Positions 8,601 through 15,311 are shown, counted from the stretch's first letter. The stretch: DNA of 17,111 nucleotides from Cellvibrionales bacterium UBA2618 (GCA_002339165.1 DDJS01000127.1:29363-46473); one strand, 5' to 3'. Notes: generated from the letters alone by a model not told the origin. Numbers and translations are program-made.

Positions 8601-9145
8601 TCGATCAACGAGATCATCTGAGCGACCGAAATGTCGCTGTCTTTGTTCACTTCTGGTGGCTGGAACCCGTCCACCCGGTGATCCCGTGCGCGCGCCACTA
8701 GGTCCTCGATCATGCCCACCAAACCCATCTTCATACCGTGCGTTGGGTGGTATATTTTTTCTACACCCTCAGCCTCGAGCTGGGCAATTTCGTCGAGCGT
8801 GATGGTGCCGCCGCCGCCGCCAAAAATCTTGATGTGACTGGCGTTATTTTCCTTTAGGCGCTGCAGCATAAAGCTAAAATATTCCATGTGCCCGCCCTGG
8901 TAGGAACTGATCGCAATGGCGTCGGCATCCTCTTGTATCGCCGCTCGCACCACGTCGTCGACGCTGCGGTTGTGGCCTAGGTGGACGACTTCGGCACCAC
9001 TCCCCTGAATCATTCGGCGCATCACATTTATGGCCGCATCGTGCCCATCGAACAGCGAGGCGGCAGTGACAAATCGGAGCGGCGTCGAAACCCCGGACCG
9101 ATCGCTGTTTGATTTTTGCTGCAGGGTTGAAGGCTGTGACGACAT
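5672..9145 (-). CDS. icmF: Fused isobutyryl-CoA mutase IcmF (B12-dependent)
   Basis: Adenosylcobalamin-dependent mutase of 1157 residues that interconverts isobutyryl-CoA and n-butyryl-CoA, with its G-protein chaperone built in. Domain order is the IcmF type: N-terminal B12-binding domain (DGHDAA at 33-38, His35 the cobalt ligand), a MeaI-like GTPase (GTGGAGKS at 212-219, VETAGIGQSD at about 304-313, NKYD at 352-355), a linker, then the substrate-binding mutase barrel (about 580-1157). In the barrel, Phe606 (AGVFPYRR) and Gln805 (QAQNTCIF) stand where methylmalonyl-CoA mutase has Tyr and Arg. This is the isobutyryl-CoA pattern. The active-site His843 (SGYHIAEAG) is kept, and the end (SVGGLYRRNM) is complete. 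ATG 9145 has AAGGA 7 bases upstream. A fadR-like gene is divergent, with an operator between them. Likely role: valine, isobutyrate or butyrate metabolism. Confidence 0.96.
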   Translation of the reverse strand: MSSQPSTLQQKSNSDRSGVSTPLRFVTAASLFDGHDAAINVMRRMIQGSGAEVVHLGHNRSVDDVVRAAIQEDADAIAISSYQGGHMEYFSFMLQRLKENNASHIKIFGGGGGTITLDEIAQLEAEGVEKIYHPTHGMKMGLVGMIEDLVARARDHRVDGFQPPEVNKDSDISVAQMISLIEEGGLDETELARLKKTWQLAAGDTPVLGITGTGGAGKSSSVDELLGRFLQQRPDMRIAVLAVDPTRRRTGGALLGDRIRMNILSSDNIYMRSIATRRQHLATSEMLGDITLFLKSLAYDLILVETAGIGQSDSEIVDLVDFSLYIMTSDYGAASQLEKIDMIDYADMVILNKYDRRGAEDALRDIRKQWQRNHNTFEVAAEDIPVYPTIASQFNDPGVNHAFRNLCRLMVERNGLDSSVWLPEAPLAADGVAIEVEPKSAALIPGSRIRYLAEISEQARAIKATNAQQAEAASRAYQQFCALQVIGDSELPEALQAYPVAALSNAGDDATLRALRQAYQHTLAELNGESIRLLQEWPQRKAGVESEQYSYQVRGKDITGSNRVESLSGLQIPKIAAPQYADWGEQLTFLLAENLPGGYPYTAGVFPYRRAGEDPTRMFAGEGTPERTNRRFHYLSKGQEATRLSTAFDSVTLYGSDPDVRLDIWGKIGNSGVSIATLDDMKKLFSGFDLCAPSTSVSMTINGPAPMILAFFMNAAIDQQVELYLKENGLWEAAKTKIDSLFNVHVRPAYAGVLPETHNELGLGLLGVSGDDLVPAEIYAEIRKRTLSSVRGTVQADILKEDQAQNTCIFSTNFAMQMMGDMQSFFIDNKVRNYYSVSVSGYHIAEAGANPISQLAFTLSNGFTLVEYYLSRGMKVDDFVPNFSFFFSNGMDPEYTVMGRVARRIWARAMKERYGAGPRSQMLKYHIQTSGRSLHAQEMSFNDIRTTLQALYAIFDNTNSLHTNAYDEAITTPTEESVRRAVAIQLIINREFGLNFCENPWQGSFIVEKLTDMVEAAVYEEFEKISERGGVLGAMDTMYQRGKIQEESMYYEHKKHDGSLPLIGVNTFLPEAGSEEVIEGRELARSGDDEKQMQVDNVADCQARNRQGHATAVVQLQSAALNRENIFAELMNASKCCTLGQMSHALYSVGGLYRRNM

Positions 9146-9214
9146 GCTTGAATCCTTACCGGTCTTAAAACACCAGTGGCTGAAATGAGAGTTCGTAAAA
9201 ATAAACAGTTAGGT

Positions 9215-9247
9215 ATATTGACACATTGTCCGACAATAGGTCAATAT
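9215..9247. promoter_or_regulatory. 33-bp palindromic operator between icmF and fadR-like gene
   Basis: Imperfect dyad centred on 9231. Outer arms ATATTGAC and GTCAATAT flank inner arms ATTGTC and GACAAT around a single C; 28 of 32 arm bases pair. The core TTGTCCGACAA fits the FadR-subfamily consensus TnGTnnnACnA exactly. It lies 70 bases before the icmF ATG and 84 before the regulator ATG, well placed for control of both. The left arm contains TTGACA, a perfect -35 hexamer, but no convincing -10 follows at 16-18 bases on either strand. Binding by the adjacent regulator is inferred. Confidence 0.6.
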
Positions 9248-9279
9248 CTAACCAATTGCATGTTTCTGGGGTTCGATTA

Positions 9280-9313
9280 CGCAGTCCGACTTCTTCGAGC
9301 TGCGCGGACTGCG
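9280..9313 (+). repeat. Inverted repeat/stem-loop before the fadR-like start
   Basis: CGCAGTCCG (9280-9288) and CGGACTGCG (9305-9313) form a perfect 9-bp stem with a 16-base loop, ending 6 bases before the Shine-Dalgarno GAGAGG. In the regulator's mRNA it could form a leader hairpin; as DNA it could be a second operator. Confidence 0.4.
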
Positions 9314-9330
9314 GTTTACGAGAGGCCCCT

Positions 9331-10086
9331 ATGCCAGTCAATCATAATTTCTCCAAATTAGCTCGGCAACCCGCCTACCGCGCAGTCAGCGAAAAAATCC
9401 GTCAGGTCATCCTGTCGGGTGAACTGCAGGCGGGTGATATGTTGCCCACCGAACTCGAACTCGCAGAACAATTTGGCGTTACCCGCTCAACCCTGCGCGA
9501 GGCAATCAGACTCCTCGAAGAGAGCGGTATCATAGGACGCGCCGATCGCAAGCGCTTGGTGGTGACGCTGCCGCAAACCGCTGCTGTCGGCCGGTCGGTC
9601 AGCTCCGCCATGCTGATGCACCGAGTGACCTTTAAAGAACTCTGGCAAGTCGCTATGGGTCTCGAGCCACTGGCCGGAAAATTGGCCTGTGCGTCGGCGA
9701 CCGATGAGGACAAGCAACGACTCGCCGATAATCTACAGCGCACAGAAACGGTGCTCGAAGACCACGCGCGCTTGCTTGAAGCCGAGATCGACTTCCATAA
9801 TTTGGTTGCATCGGCGACCCACAACTACGCGTTACTGCAGGCGCGGGCGCCACTAAACGATCTGTTTTATCCAGCGTGGGGCGCGGTCATCCGAGCGCTA
9901 TCGCCGGGCCAGCGTATTTTGGTCGCCCACCGACGGGTGTATGAAGCGATCTGCAACAACAAACCCAGAGAGGCCGAGCGGTGGATGGAAAAACACATGA
10001 TAGATTTTAGACGCGGCATCGAGATGGGCAACTTAGGTTTTGATCAACCGGTTACCAGCGCCGCCAATACCAGCGGTCAGAATTGA
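9331..10086 (+). CDS. FadR/GntR-family regulator, FCD-type
   Basis: Transcription regulator of 251 residues. The N-terminal winged helix (about 15-80: AYRAVSEKIRQVILSGEL, LPTELELAEQFGVTRSTLREAIRLLEESG) is typical of GntR proteins. The all-helical C-terminal domain (about 95-230) is FCD-like. Three histidines match the metal-binding set: His156 (DFHNLV), His200 (AHRRVYEAI) and His222 (KHMID). The usual Asp four residues before the first is Glu152. Such domains bind carboxylates, sugar acids or acyl-CoA. I chose ATG 9331: GAGAGG (9320-9325) is 5 bases upstream and the protein begins at the family's usual place. An ATG 35 codons earlier would add residues unlike the family and lies inside the palindrome. 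It is divergent from icmF with a FadR-type operator between them, so it probably represses icmF and itself. The effector is unknown. Confidence 0.9.
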   Translation: MPVNHNFSKLARQPAYRAVSEKIRQVILSGELQAGDMLPTELELAEQFGVTRSTLREAIRLLEESGIIGRADRKRLVVTLPQTAAVGRSVSSAMLMHRVTFKELWQVAMGLEPLAGKLACASATDEDKQRLADNLQRTETVLEDHARLLEAEIDFHNLVASATHNYALLQARAPLNDLFYPAWGAVIRALSPGQRILVAHRRVYEAICNNKPREAERWMEKHMIDFRRGIEMGNLGFDQPVTSAANTSGQN

Positions 10087-10799
10087 GTCGCCGCGCCATG
10101 CGCCACGACCGGTGCGACCGATCTGTCGACCAACAAACACTCCAACCGCCCCTCCTCCATTAACCGGCTCTTGCTGATCACAAACGGCGCCAACAATCCC
10201 GCCAAGTCGGCCTGCGTATGGGTATAAAGCCGCAGCGGCGCTCCACCCCGCCGTACTTGGGTCATGGTGTCGGCGCCGGCCAATCCGTAGTGATAGTGGG
10301 GCATCGGCGTGGCGCGCATCGCACCCAGACAATAACCGCGGGTGGCTGCGCTCAGGTGAGGCCGCAACGCCTCGAGCATGGCCGCGATATAGGGAGCCCT
10401 AAGGTAGCTAAAAAAATCCCAGAACAAGCACACGTCCAAGCTCACATCAGGCTTCAATTTAAGCGCCGCGGTAAACAGTGAAATCAGATCAGCGCGCGTC
10501 ATATCCGGCTGCGAACCACTGATAAAAGGCTCGGCATAGAGGTCGGGAAAGGCCAGATAGCAATGCCGCTGGTTGAAGTGACGACCAAAAAAGTTCACCG
10601 TAGAGGCCCCAGCGCTGCCGACATCCAGCACCCGCATGGCCTTGTTCTGGGGCATACTATGCTGGAGAGTGTTGTGCTTTTTGGCGCTGTGGTGAGGGGC
10701 ACTGTGCTTTAGGTCGCTCTGCCACATGCCACCAAGTAAATGACAGCTCACCTCCGACGGCACGGCGGCGGGCACATCCGCTCTGCGCGCTTTAAACAT
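10077..10799 (-). CDS. Methyltransferase-like protein next to bactofilin
   Basis: Protein of 240 residues resembling a class I SAM-dependent methyltransferase. After a variable, His-rich N-terminus (about 20-50), VLDVGSAGASTVNFF (57-71) looks like motif I (glycine-rich SAM loop), and LDVCLFWDFFSYL (121-133) looks like the acidic strand-4 region. A hydrophobic strand follows at about 155-160 (YCLGAM). No target-specific motif is visible and the glycine loop is imperfect, so activity is not assured. The ribosome site before ATG 10799 is weak; ATG codons near residues 50 and 55 are alternatives. It lies 78 bases after the second bactofilin on the same strand, and its 3' end overlaps the fadR-like gene tail to tail by 10 bp. 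The link with bactofilin suggests a related role, but the target is unknown. Confidence 0.65.
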   Translation of the reverse strand: MFKARRADVPAAVPSEVSCHLLGGMWQSDLKHSAPHHSAKKHNTLQHSMPQNKAMRVLDVGSAGASTVNFFGRHFNQRHCYLAFPDLYAEPFISGSQPDMTRADLISLFTAALKLKPDVSLDVCLFWDFFSYLRAPYIAAMLEALRPHLSAATRGYCLGAMRATPMPHYHYGLAGADTMTQVRRGGAPLRLYTHTQADLAGLLAPFVISKSRLMEEGRLECLLVDRSVAPVVAHGAATQF

Positions 10800-10853
10800 T
10801 CAACGTCGACCGCTCAAACATACCCGCGTGCAACGATCGCGACAATGCGGCTC

Positions 10854-10867
10854 TCGGCCAAGGCCGA
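10854..10867 (-). repeat. GC-rich palindrome just after the second bactofilin
   Basis: TCGGCC and GGCCGA separated by two bases, starting 11 bases beyond the bactofilin stop on the minus strand. No U-run follows, so it is not a standard terminator. It may be an mRNA-processing or stabilising hairpin between bactofilin and the methyltransferase-like gene. Confidence 0.25.
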
Positions 10868-10877
10868 CCGCTGGCAA

Positions 10878-11342
10878 TCACTCAACCTCAGCATCCTCTG
10901 GCACGCTCGACACCGGCTTGAAATTGCTTGCCGCACTAGCAGCCACCGAGGGGACATCTGGATCCATTTCGATACTGCCTTTAAATTTAGCGCCGTCTTC
11001 GAGCGTTACCCTCGGCGAATCTATATTACCCAGCACGTTACCGGTCTTGCACACGACGACTTTTTCCAGTCCGGTAATATCGCCGCGAACCGTGCCCTCA
11101 ATTAATACCACATGAGCTCGCACGTCGGCGTTTAAGGTACCCGACACGCCGACTACCACCTCGTGGGATTCAGAGCTGATGCTGCCCTCGACCGAGCCCT
11201 CGATCAGCAGGTCCTCAGCGCAGCTAATCTGACCCACTATTTTTACGCTGGGCCCAATCACCGCACCGCGACCACTGCCACCGGCAGACATCTGTGTTAC
11301 GTCACGGCTGTTGTCGACAGAATTTTTAGATTTTTCAAACAT
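10878..11342 (-). CDS. Bactofilin (polymer-forming cytoskeletal protein), module 2
   Basis: Second bactofilin of about 154 residues. The beta-helix core (about 28-125) shows the family rhythm: AVIGPSVKIVGQISC, LLIEGSVEGSIS, VVVGVSGTLNADVRA, VVLIEGTVRGDITG, VTLEDGAKFKGSIEMD. A disordered polar N-terminus (MFEKSKNSVDNSRD) precedes it; its start MF with following lysines resembles the membrane-touching N-termini of some bactofilins. An Ala/Pro/acidic tail follows. ATG 11342 and the GTG directly before it (11345) are both possible; GGGAG lies 9 or 6 bases upstream. It is closer to the common gammaproteobacterial bactofilin pattern than the 68-493 protein. Upstream is yheS (99 bases), downstream the methyltransferase-like gene. 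An extended -10 at 11379-11387 suggests its own promoter. Confidence 0.92.
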   Translation of the reverse strand: MFEKSKNSVDNSRDVTQMSAGGSGRGAVIGPSVKIVGQISCAEDLLIEGSVEGSISSESHEVVVGVSGTLNADVRAHVVLIEGTVRGDITGLEKVVVCKTGNVLGNIDSPRVTLEDGAKFKGSIEMDPDVPSVAASAASNFKPVSSVPEDAEVE

Positions 11343-11378
11343 CACATATCACTCCCATTCAGACGGCTTAATAAATTG

Positions 11379-11387
11379 ATTGTAGCA
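11379..11387 (-). promoter_or_regulatory. Extended -10 promoter for the second bactofilin
   Basis: On the minus strand the sequence TGCTACAAT gives an extended -10 (TGN plus TACAAT, 5 of 6 to consensus). No clear -35 is seen at the right distance. Transcription would start near 11372, leaving about 30 bases to the start codon with its GGGAG site. Confidence 0.4.
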
Positions 11388-11441
11388 AGCTTGATAGGCA
11401 CCGGCTACCCGCTTTCTGGACACCACAAAAAGTCCCATTGT

Positions 11442-13334
11442 CTAATCCTCAAGCGCCGCTTCAAGCTGTTCCTGCAAAGCCAACCAATGCTCCTCCAGTT
11501 GACTCTGGTGACCCTTTAACTGACCCTCGTCGCGCACCAACAGGCGCAGTTGCTCGCGCTCTTGGTCGCTGTACATACCTGGCTCTGCAAGGCGCGCCTG
11601 AATATCACCCAACTGGCGTTCAGCGCTTTCCAACTCGGCCTCCAGAGCCTTGATACGACGCATCAGCGGCGCCCTCTGCGCGCGTCTATCGGCGGCCTGT
11701 TGGCGGGCGGCGCGTCGATCCACTGCCGGCGTCTCAATCTCGACACCGGCGGGCTTAACGTCTCGCCGGTATTGCTTGGCCCAGCGCTCGTAGTCGGCAA
11801 GATCGCCATCAAAAAATGCCAGTCGACCATCGGCAACCAAGTAGAGTTCGTCGACGGTATTGCGCAGCAAGTGTCGATCGTGAGATATCACCACCAGCGC
11901 GCCCGAGTAGGACTGCAGCGCCATGGTCAGCGCATGGCGCATCTCTAGGTCGAGATGGTTGGTCGGTTCGTCCAACAGCAGCAGGTTGGGCTTCAACCAG
12001 ACGATGATCGCCAGCGCCAACCGCGCCTTTTCGCCGCCAGAAAAACTCGCCACCGCGGTCAATGCGCTGTCGCCATGAAAATCAAAGCCGCCGAGAAAAT
12101 CTCTGATAACCTGTTCGGTGGCCCGCGGGGTCAGCCGCTGCAAGTGCAGCAGCGGGCTGGCCTCGAGATCCAACGCCTGCAACTGGTGCTGAGAGAAATA
12201 GCCAAGCTGTAAGCCCTCGGCGCAGGTGCGATAGCCCGCGGTGAGCGCAAGCGCGCCTGTGAGTGCCTTGATCAGGGTCGACTTGCCCGCGCCATTCGGC
12301 CCCAACAAGCCCACCCGCATGCCCGCCTGAAGTTCAAAATCTACCGCCTGCAAGACGGTTTTTTCGGCGTACCCCAAGGTCACCTCTGACAGGCTGACCA
12401 AGGCGCTGGTGACCTTTTGAGGCTCGGGGAAGTTAAAATAAAACGGCGAATCGACGTGCGCCGGGGCGCTGTCTTGCATCCGCTGCAGTTCCTTTAAACG
12501 ACTCTGCGCCTGACGCGCCTTACTGGCCTTGTAGCGAAACCGCTCGACGAATGCCTCGACATCTCGACGCCGCTGCTGCTGCTTGACGTAACTCGCGCGT
12601 TGCAGCGCCAAGCGCTCCCCGCGAAGTCGCTCAAAACTCGAATACCCACCGCTATAGAGATGGCACGCGCGCTGCTCGATATGCACGATACGCTTGACCA
12701 CGTTGTCTAAAAAATCGCGGTCGTGAGAGATTATCAACAGCGCACCCTGATAACCGCGCAACCAATGCTCGAGCCAAAGCGTGGCATCCAGATCGAGATG
12801 GTTGGTGGGCTCGTCGAGCAATAGCAGTTCCGACGGACTCATCAATGCTTGGGCCAAGTTTAAACGGATCCGCCAACCCCCGGAAAAACTGGTCACCGGC
12901 AGGGCCATTTCCGCCTGATGAAATCCCAGACCGTGCAACAACTGCTCGGCGCGATGTTCGGCCGCATAACCGCCAATACTGTCCATGGTTTCAAAGCAGC
13001 GCGCCAACTGATAGTTGTCATTGGCGGCCTCGGCAGCGGCGATGGCGCGTTCGGTATCGCGCAGCGCCGCGTCGCCATCGAGAACAAATTCTAAGGCACT
13101 GCGCGATACCGCCAGTACCTCTTGGGCCATGTGCGCAATCCGCCAATCCGCAGGAATAGATAAATCGCCGCCATCCGCTGTCAATTCCCCCAACAACAAC
13201 TTAAACAGGCTTGATTTGCCACTCCCGTTGGCGCCAATCACACCGATGTGCTGCCCCGGATGCACCGCCAACTGGGCACCCTCAAGCAACACCTTGGCAC
13301 CGCGCCGAAGATCGATGGCTGTAAGCGTAATCAA
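11442..13334 (-). CDS. yheS: ABC-F family ATPase, YheS-like
   Basis: Soluble tandem ATPase of 630 residues, the ABC-F type that binds the ribosome rather than a membrane domain. Features in order: Walker A GANGSGKSS (34-42), signature SFSGGWRIRLNLAQ, Walker B LLLLDEPTNHLD; the inter-domain arm rich in Arg/Lys/Gln (about 235-295, FRYKASKARQAQSRLKEL); second Walker A GPNGAGKST, signature SFSGGEKARLALA, Walker B LLLLDEPTNHLD; and a C-terminal Arg/Glu-rich coiled coil (about 545-630). This arrangement and length agree with E. coli YheS (about 637). Such proteins act on the translating ribosome, for example on difficult nascent chains; the precise role here is inferred. The start is TTG at 13334, 11 bases after AGGGAG, which overlaps the stop of the ABC exporter 15 bases upstream. 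Coupled translation is likely. Confidence 0.93.
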   Translation of the reverse strand: MITLTAIDLRRGAKVLLEGAQLAVHPGQHIGVIGANGSGKSSLFKLLLGELTADGGDLSIPADWRIAHMAQEVLAVSRSALEFVLDGDAALRDTERAIAAAEAANDNYQLARCFETMDSIGGYAAEHRAEQLLHGLGFHQAEMALPVTSFSGGWRIRLNLAQALMSPSELLLLDEPTNHLDLDATLWLEHWLRGYQGALLIISHDRDFLDNVVKRIVHIEQRACHLYSGGYSSFERLRGERLALQRASYVKQQQRRRDVEAFVERFRYKASKARQAQSRLKELQRMQDSAPAHVDSPFYFNFPEPQKVTSALVSLSEVTLGYAEKTVLQAVDFELQAGMRVGLLGPNGAGKSTLIKALTGALALTAGYRTCAEGLQLGYFSQHQLQALDLEASPLLHLQRLTPRATEQVIRDFLGGFDFHGDSALTAVASFSGGEKARLALAIIVWLKPNLLLLDEPTNHLDLEMRHALTMALQSYSGALVVISHDRHLLRNTVDELYLVADGRLAFFDGDLADYERWAKQYRRDVKPAGVEIETPAVDRRAARQQAADRRAQRAPLMRRIKALEAELESAERQLGDIQARLAEPGMYSDQEREQLRLLVRDEGQLKGHQSQLEEHWLALQEQLEAALED

Positions 13335-13349
13335 AGCGCCAATAACTCC

Positions 13350-15194
13350 CTATTCAAAACCCAAAAACCCGCCCGATTGATGTTGCCACAACTGCGCGTA
13401 GACGCCGCCGCGCGCCAGCAGTTCAGTATGATTGCCCTGTTCGACAATGGCGCCCTGATCAAACACGACCAACCGATCCATGGCGGCGATGGTCGACAGC
13501 CGGTGGGCGATGGCAATCACCGTTTTACCGGCCATCAAGCGATTAAAACTTTGCTGTATAGACGCCTCTACCTCTGAATCCAGCGCTGACGTCGCCTCGT
13601 CGAGCACCAGTATAGGCGCATCCTTGAGCAATACGCGGGCAATCGCTATGCGTTGGCGTTGGCCACCCGAGAGCGTCACCCCGCGCTCGCCAACGTGGGC
13701 ATCGTAACCGGTGCGCCCGGCAACATCGCGCAACTGCAATATAAACTTATGGGCCTCGGCCCGCCGCGCCGCAGCCAACATGGCCTCTTCGCTGGCGTCG
13801 GGTCGACCGAAGAGGATATTTTCACGTACCGATCGATGCAACAGCGAGGTGTCCTGAGTCACCACCGCAATGCTGCTGCGCAAACTCTCCTGCTGGACGT
13901 TGGCGATGTTACTGCCATCGATGGAGATAGCGCCCTGTTGAATATCGTAAAAACGCATTAGTAAACTGACCAAGGTTGACTTTCCGGCGCCGCTGCGTCC
14001 GACAATACCGACTTTTTCACCCGCTGCGATCTGCAGATTGAGATCGGCAAATACCGGCGCACGACCGTTGGTAGGCCCGCTATGGTAAGCGAAGCTGACC
14101 TGCCGGTAGTCGATCGCACCGCGACTGACCCGCAGCGGCGGAGCGCCCTCGACATCAACGACCGCCTGCTCCACCGAGAGTGAATTCATGCCGTCTTGCA
14201 CCACCCCGAGATTCTCAAATAAGTTGCTGATCTCCCACATAATCCAGTGCGACATGCCGGTTAATCGAATCGATAGGCTGATTACCACGGCGATCGAGCC
14301 AGGCGTAACAGCATCCTGCAACCATAACCAGATACCGAGCGCCGAAGTCGAAAAAATTAATCCTACATTGAGCGTCCAAAGCGAAATGTTGAGCAACGTC
14401 CCAAGGCGCATCTGGGGGTGCACGGTGGCTAGGAAATCCCCCATGCCCTGCTTTACATAAGCCGATTCGCGGCCGTCATTAGAAAATAGTTTGAGCGTTA
14501 AAATATTGGCGTAACTGTCGACGACTCGGCCGGTCATCAGCGAGCGGGCATCGGCTTGACGAGAGGAAATTTTTTTCATTCGTGGAATAAATGTCCGCTG
14601 CACAAGAATGTACAGCAACAACCAAACAACCAACGGGGCGCACAACCTTGGGTCGGCGCTCGCCACCAATACCAGCGTCGCGATTAAATACACTTGGATG
14701 AACAGCAACACATCGAGCAGTTTCATCACCACTTCGCGCACCGCCAGCGACGTCTGCATGACTTTGGTCGCGACACGCCCGCTAAATTCATTCTGAAAGT
14801 AGGCGTAACTTTGATTGAGCAGATAGCGGTGCATCATCCAGCGCACACGCGCTGGAAAAGCGCCCATCAAGGTCTGGTTGATGACCAGCGAACGCGCCGA
14901 CACTAAAAGTGGAATCACCACTAACACGAAGCCTGCCATAACCGCTAACTGGGGCCATGACCGTTCGATAAAAGTCGTCCGATCATGCAGTGCCAACCAG
15001 TCGACAATCTGTCCGAGAATGCCAAATAACATCGCCTCAGAAACCGCCATCAGTGCCGTCAACAACGCCATCAGCGCCAGCCATGGCTCGAAACCGCGGG
15101 TATAAAATCGACAAAACGCGTAGAGTCCGGTCGGCGGCTGTGGCGCGCGCGTCAGCGGAAAGGGGTCTACCCGCCGCTCAAAAAAGTCAAACAT
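13350..15194 (-). CDS. ABC exporter, fused transmembrane and ATPase domains
   Basis: Half-transporter of 614 residues of the type IV (MsbA-like) exporter fold; it would work as a homodimer in the inner membrane. The transmembrane domain (about 35-320) has hydrophobic stretches such as LALMALLTALMAVSEAML, LAVMAGFVLVVIPLL, LLFIQVYLIATLVLVASA and LCAPLVVWLLLYILV. The ATPase domain carries Walker A GRSGAGKST (399-407), the Q-loop VTQD, signature LSGGQ (508-512), Walker B LVLDE (529-533) and the H-loop His564 (AIAHRLST), all intact. I chose ATG 15194 because AAGGA lies 6 bases upstream and the protein begins MFDFFERRVDPFP. An ATG six codons earlier also has a possible GGAGGG. It heads a minus-strand group with yheS, bactofilin and the methyltransferase-like gene. 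The substrate is unknown; lipid, peptide or drug are all possible. Confidence 0.88.
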   Translation of the reverse strand: MFDFFERRVDPFPLTRAPQPPTGLYAFCRFYTRGFEPWLALMALLTALMAVSEAMLFGILGQIVDWLALHDRTTFIERSWPQLAVMAGFVLVVIPLLVSARSLVINQTLMGAFPARVRWMMHRYLLNQSYAYFQNEFSGRVATKVMQTSLAVREVVMKLLDVLLFIQVYLIATLVLVASADPRLCAPLVVWLLLYILVQRTFIPRMKKISSRQADARSLMTGRVVDSYANILTLKLFSNDGRESAYVKQGMGDFLATVHPQMRLGTLLNISLWTLNVGLIFSTSALGIWLWLQDAVTPGSIAVVISLSIRLTGMSHWIMWEISNLFENLGVVQDGMNSLSVEQAVVDVEGAPPLRVSRGAIDYRQVSFAYHSGPTNGRAPVFADLNLQIAAGEKVGIVGRSGAGKSTLVSLLMRFYDIQQGAISIDGSNIANVQQESLRSSIAVVTQDTSLLHRSVRENILFGRPDASEEAMLAAARRAEAHKFILQLRDVAGRTGYDAHVGERGVTLSGGQRQRIAIARVLLKDAPILVLDEATSALDSEVEASIQQSFNRLMAGKTVIAIAHRLSTIAAMDRLVVFDQGAIVEQGNHTELLARGGVYAQLWQHQSGGFLGFE

Positions 15195-15214
15195 CAAAGG
15201 TCCTTCCACCATCG

Positions 15215-15228
15215 GAGGCAGCCCTCCA
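15215..15228 (-). repeat. Small hairpin before the ABC exporter start
   Basis: GGAGG and CCTCC separated by four bases on the minus strand, just upstream of the alternative start ATG 15212. Its left arm would be the Shine-Dalgarno for that start, so pairing would hide it and favour the ATG at 15194. Confidence 0.25.
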
Positions 15229-15243
15229 AATAACTATTGGCAA

Positions 15244-15259
15244 TCGCAATCGATTGCGA
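15244..15259. promoter_or_regulatory. 16-bp perfect palindrome, likely operator for the ABC exporter
   Basis: TCGCAATCGATTGCGA is a perfect palindrome in the 117-base gap between the GST stop and the ABC exporter start, 50 bases before the ATG at 15194. Position and symmetry fit a repressor or activator site for the exporter gene. A promoter is not clearly readable around it, and no regulator gene is adjacent. Confidence 0.45.
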
Positions 15260-15311
15260 CTGACGGTCTAAAATACTGCGCAGCCATCTAGGTGATCGCC
15301 GCTTGGATCGA

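Noticed and set aside
5795..8621. Several plus-strand open frames of 60-120 codons opposite icmF.
   Set aside because: They are antisense to a strongly conserved protein, show no family features and lack consistent ribosome sites.
9218..9223. TTGACA as a -35 box for the fadR-like gene.
   Set aside because: The hexamer is perfect, but no -10 better than 3 of 6 lies 16-18 bases downstream; it is noted with the operator instead.
9226..9330. A 35-residue N-terminal extension of the FadR-like regulator.
   Set aside because: It would start inside the operator palindrome, is unlike the family, and a good ribosome site precedes ATG 9331.
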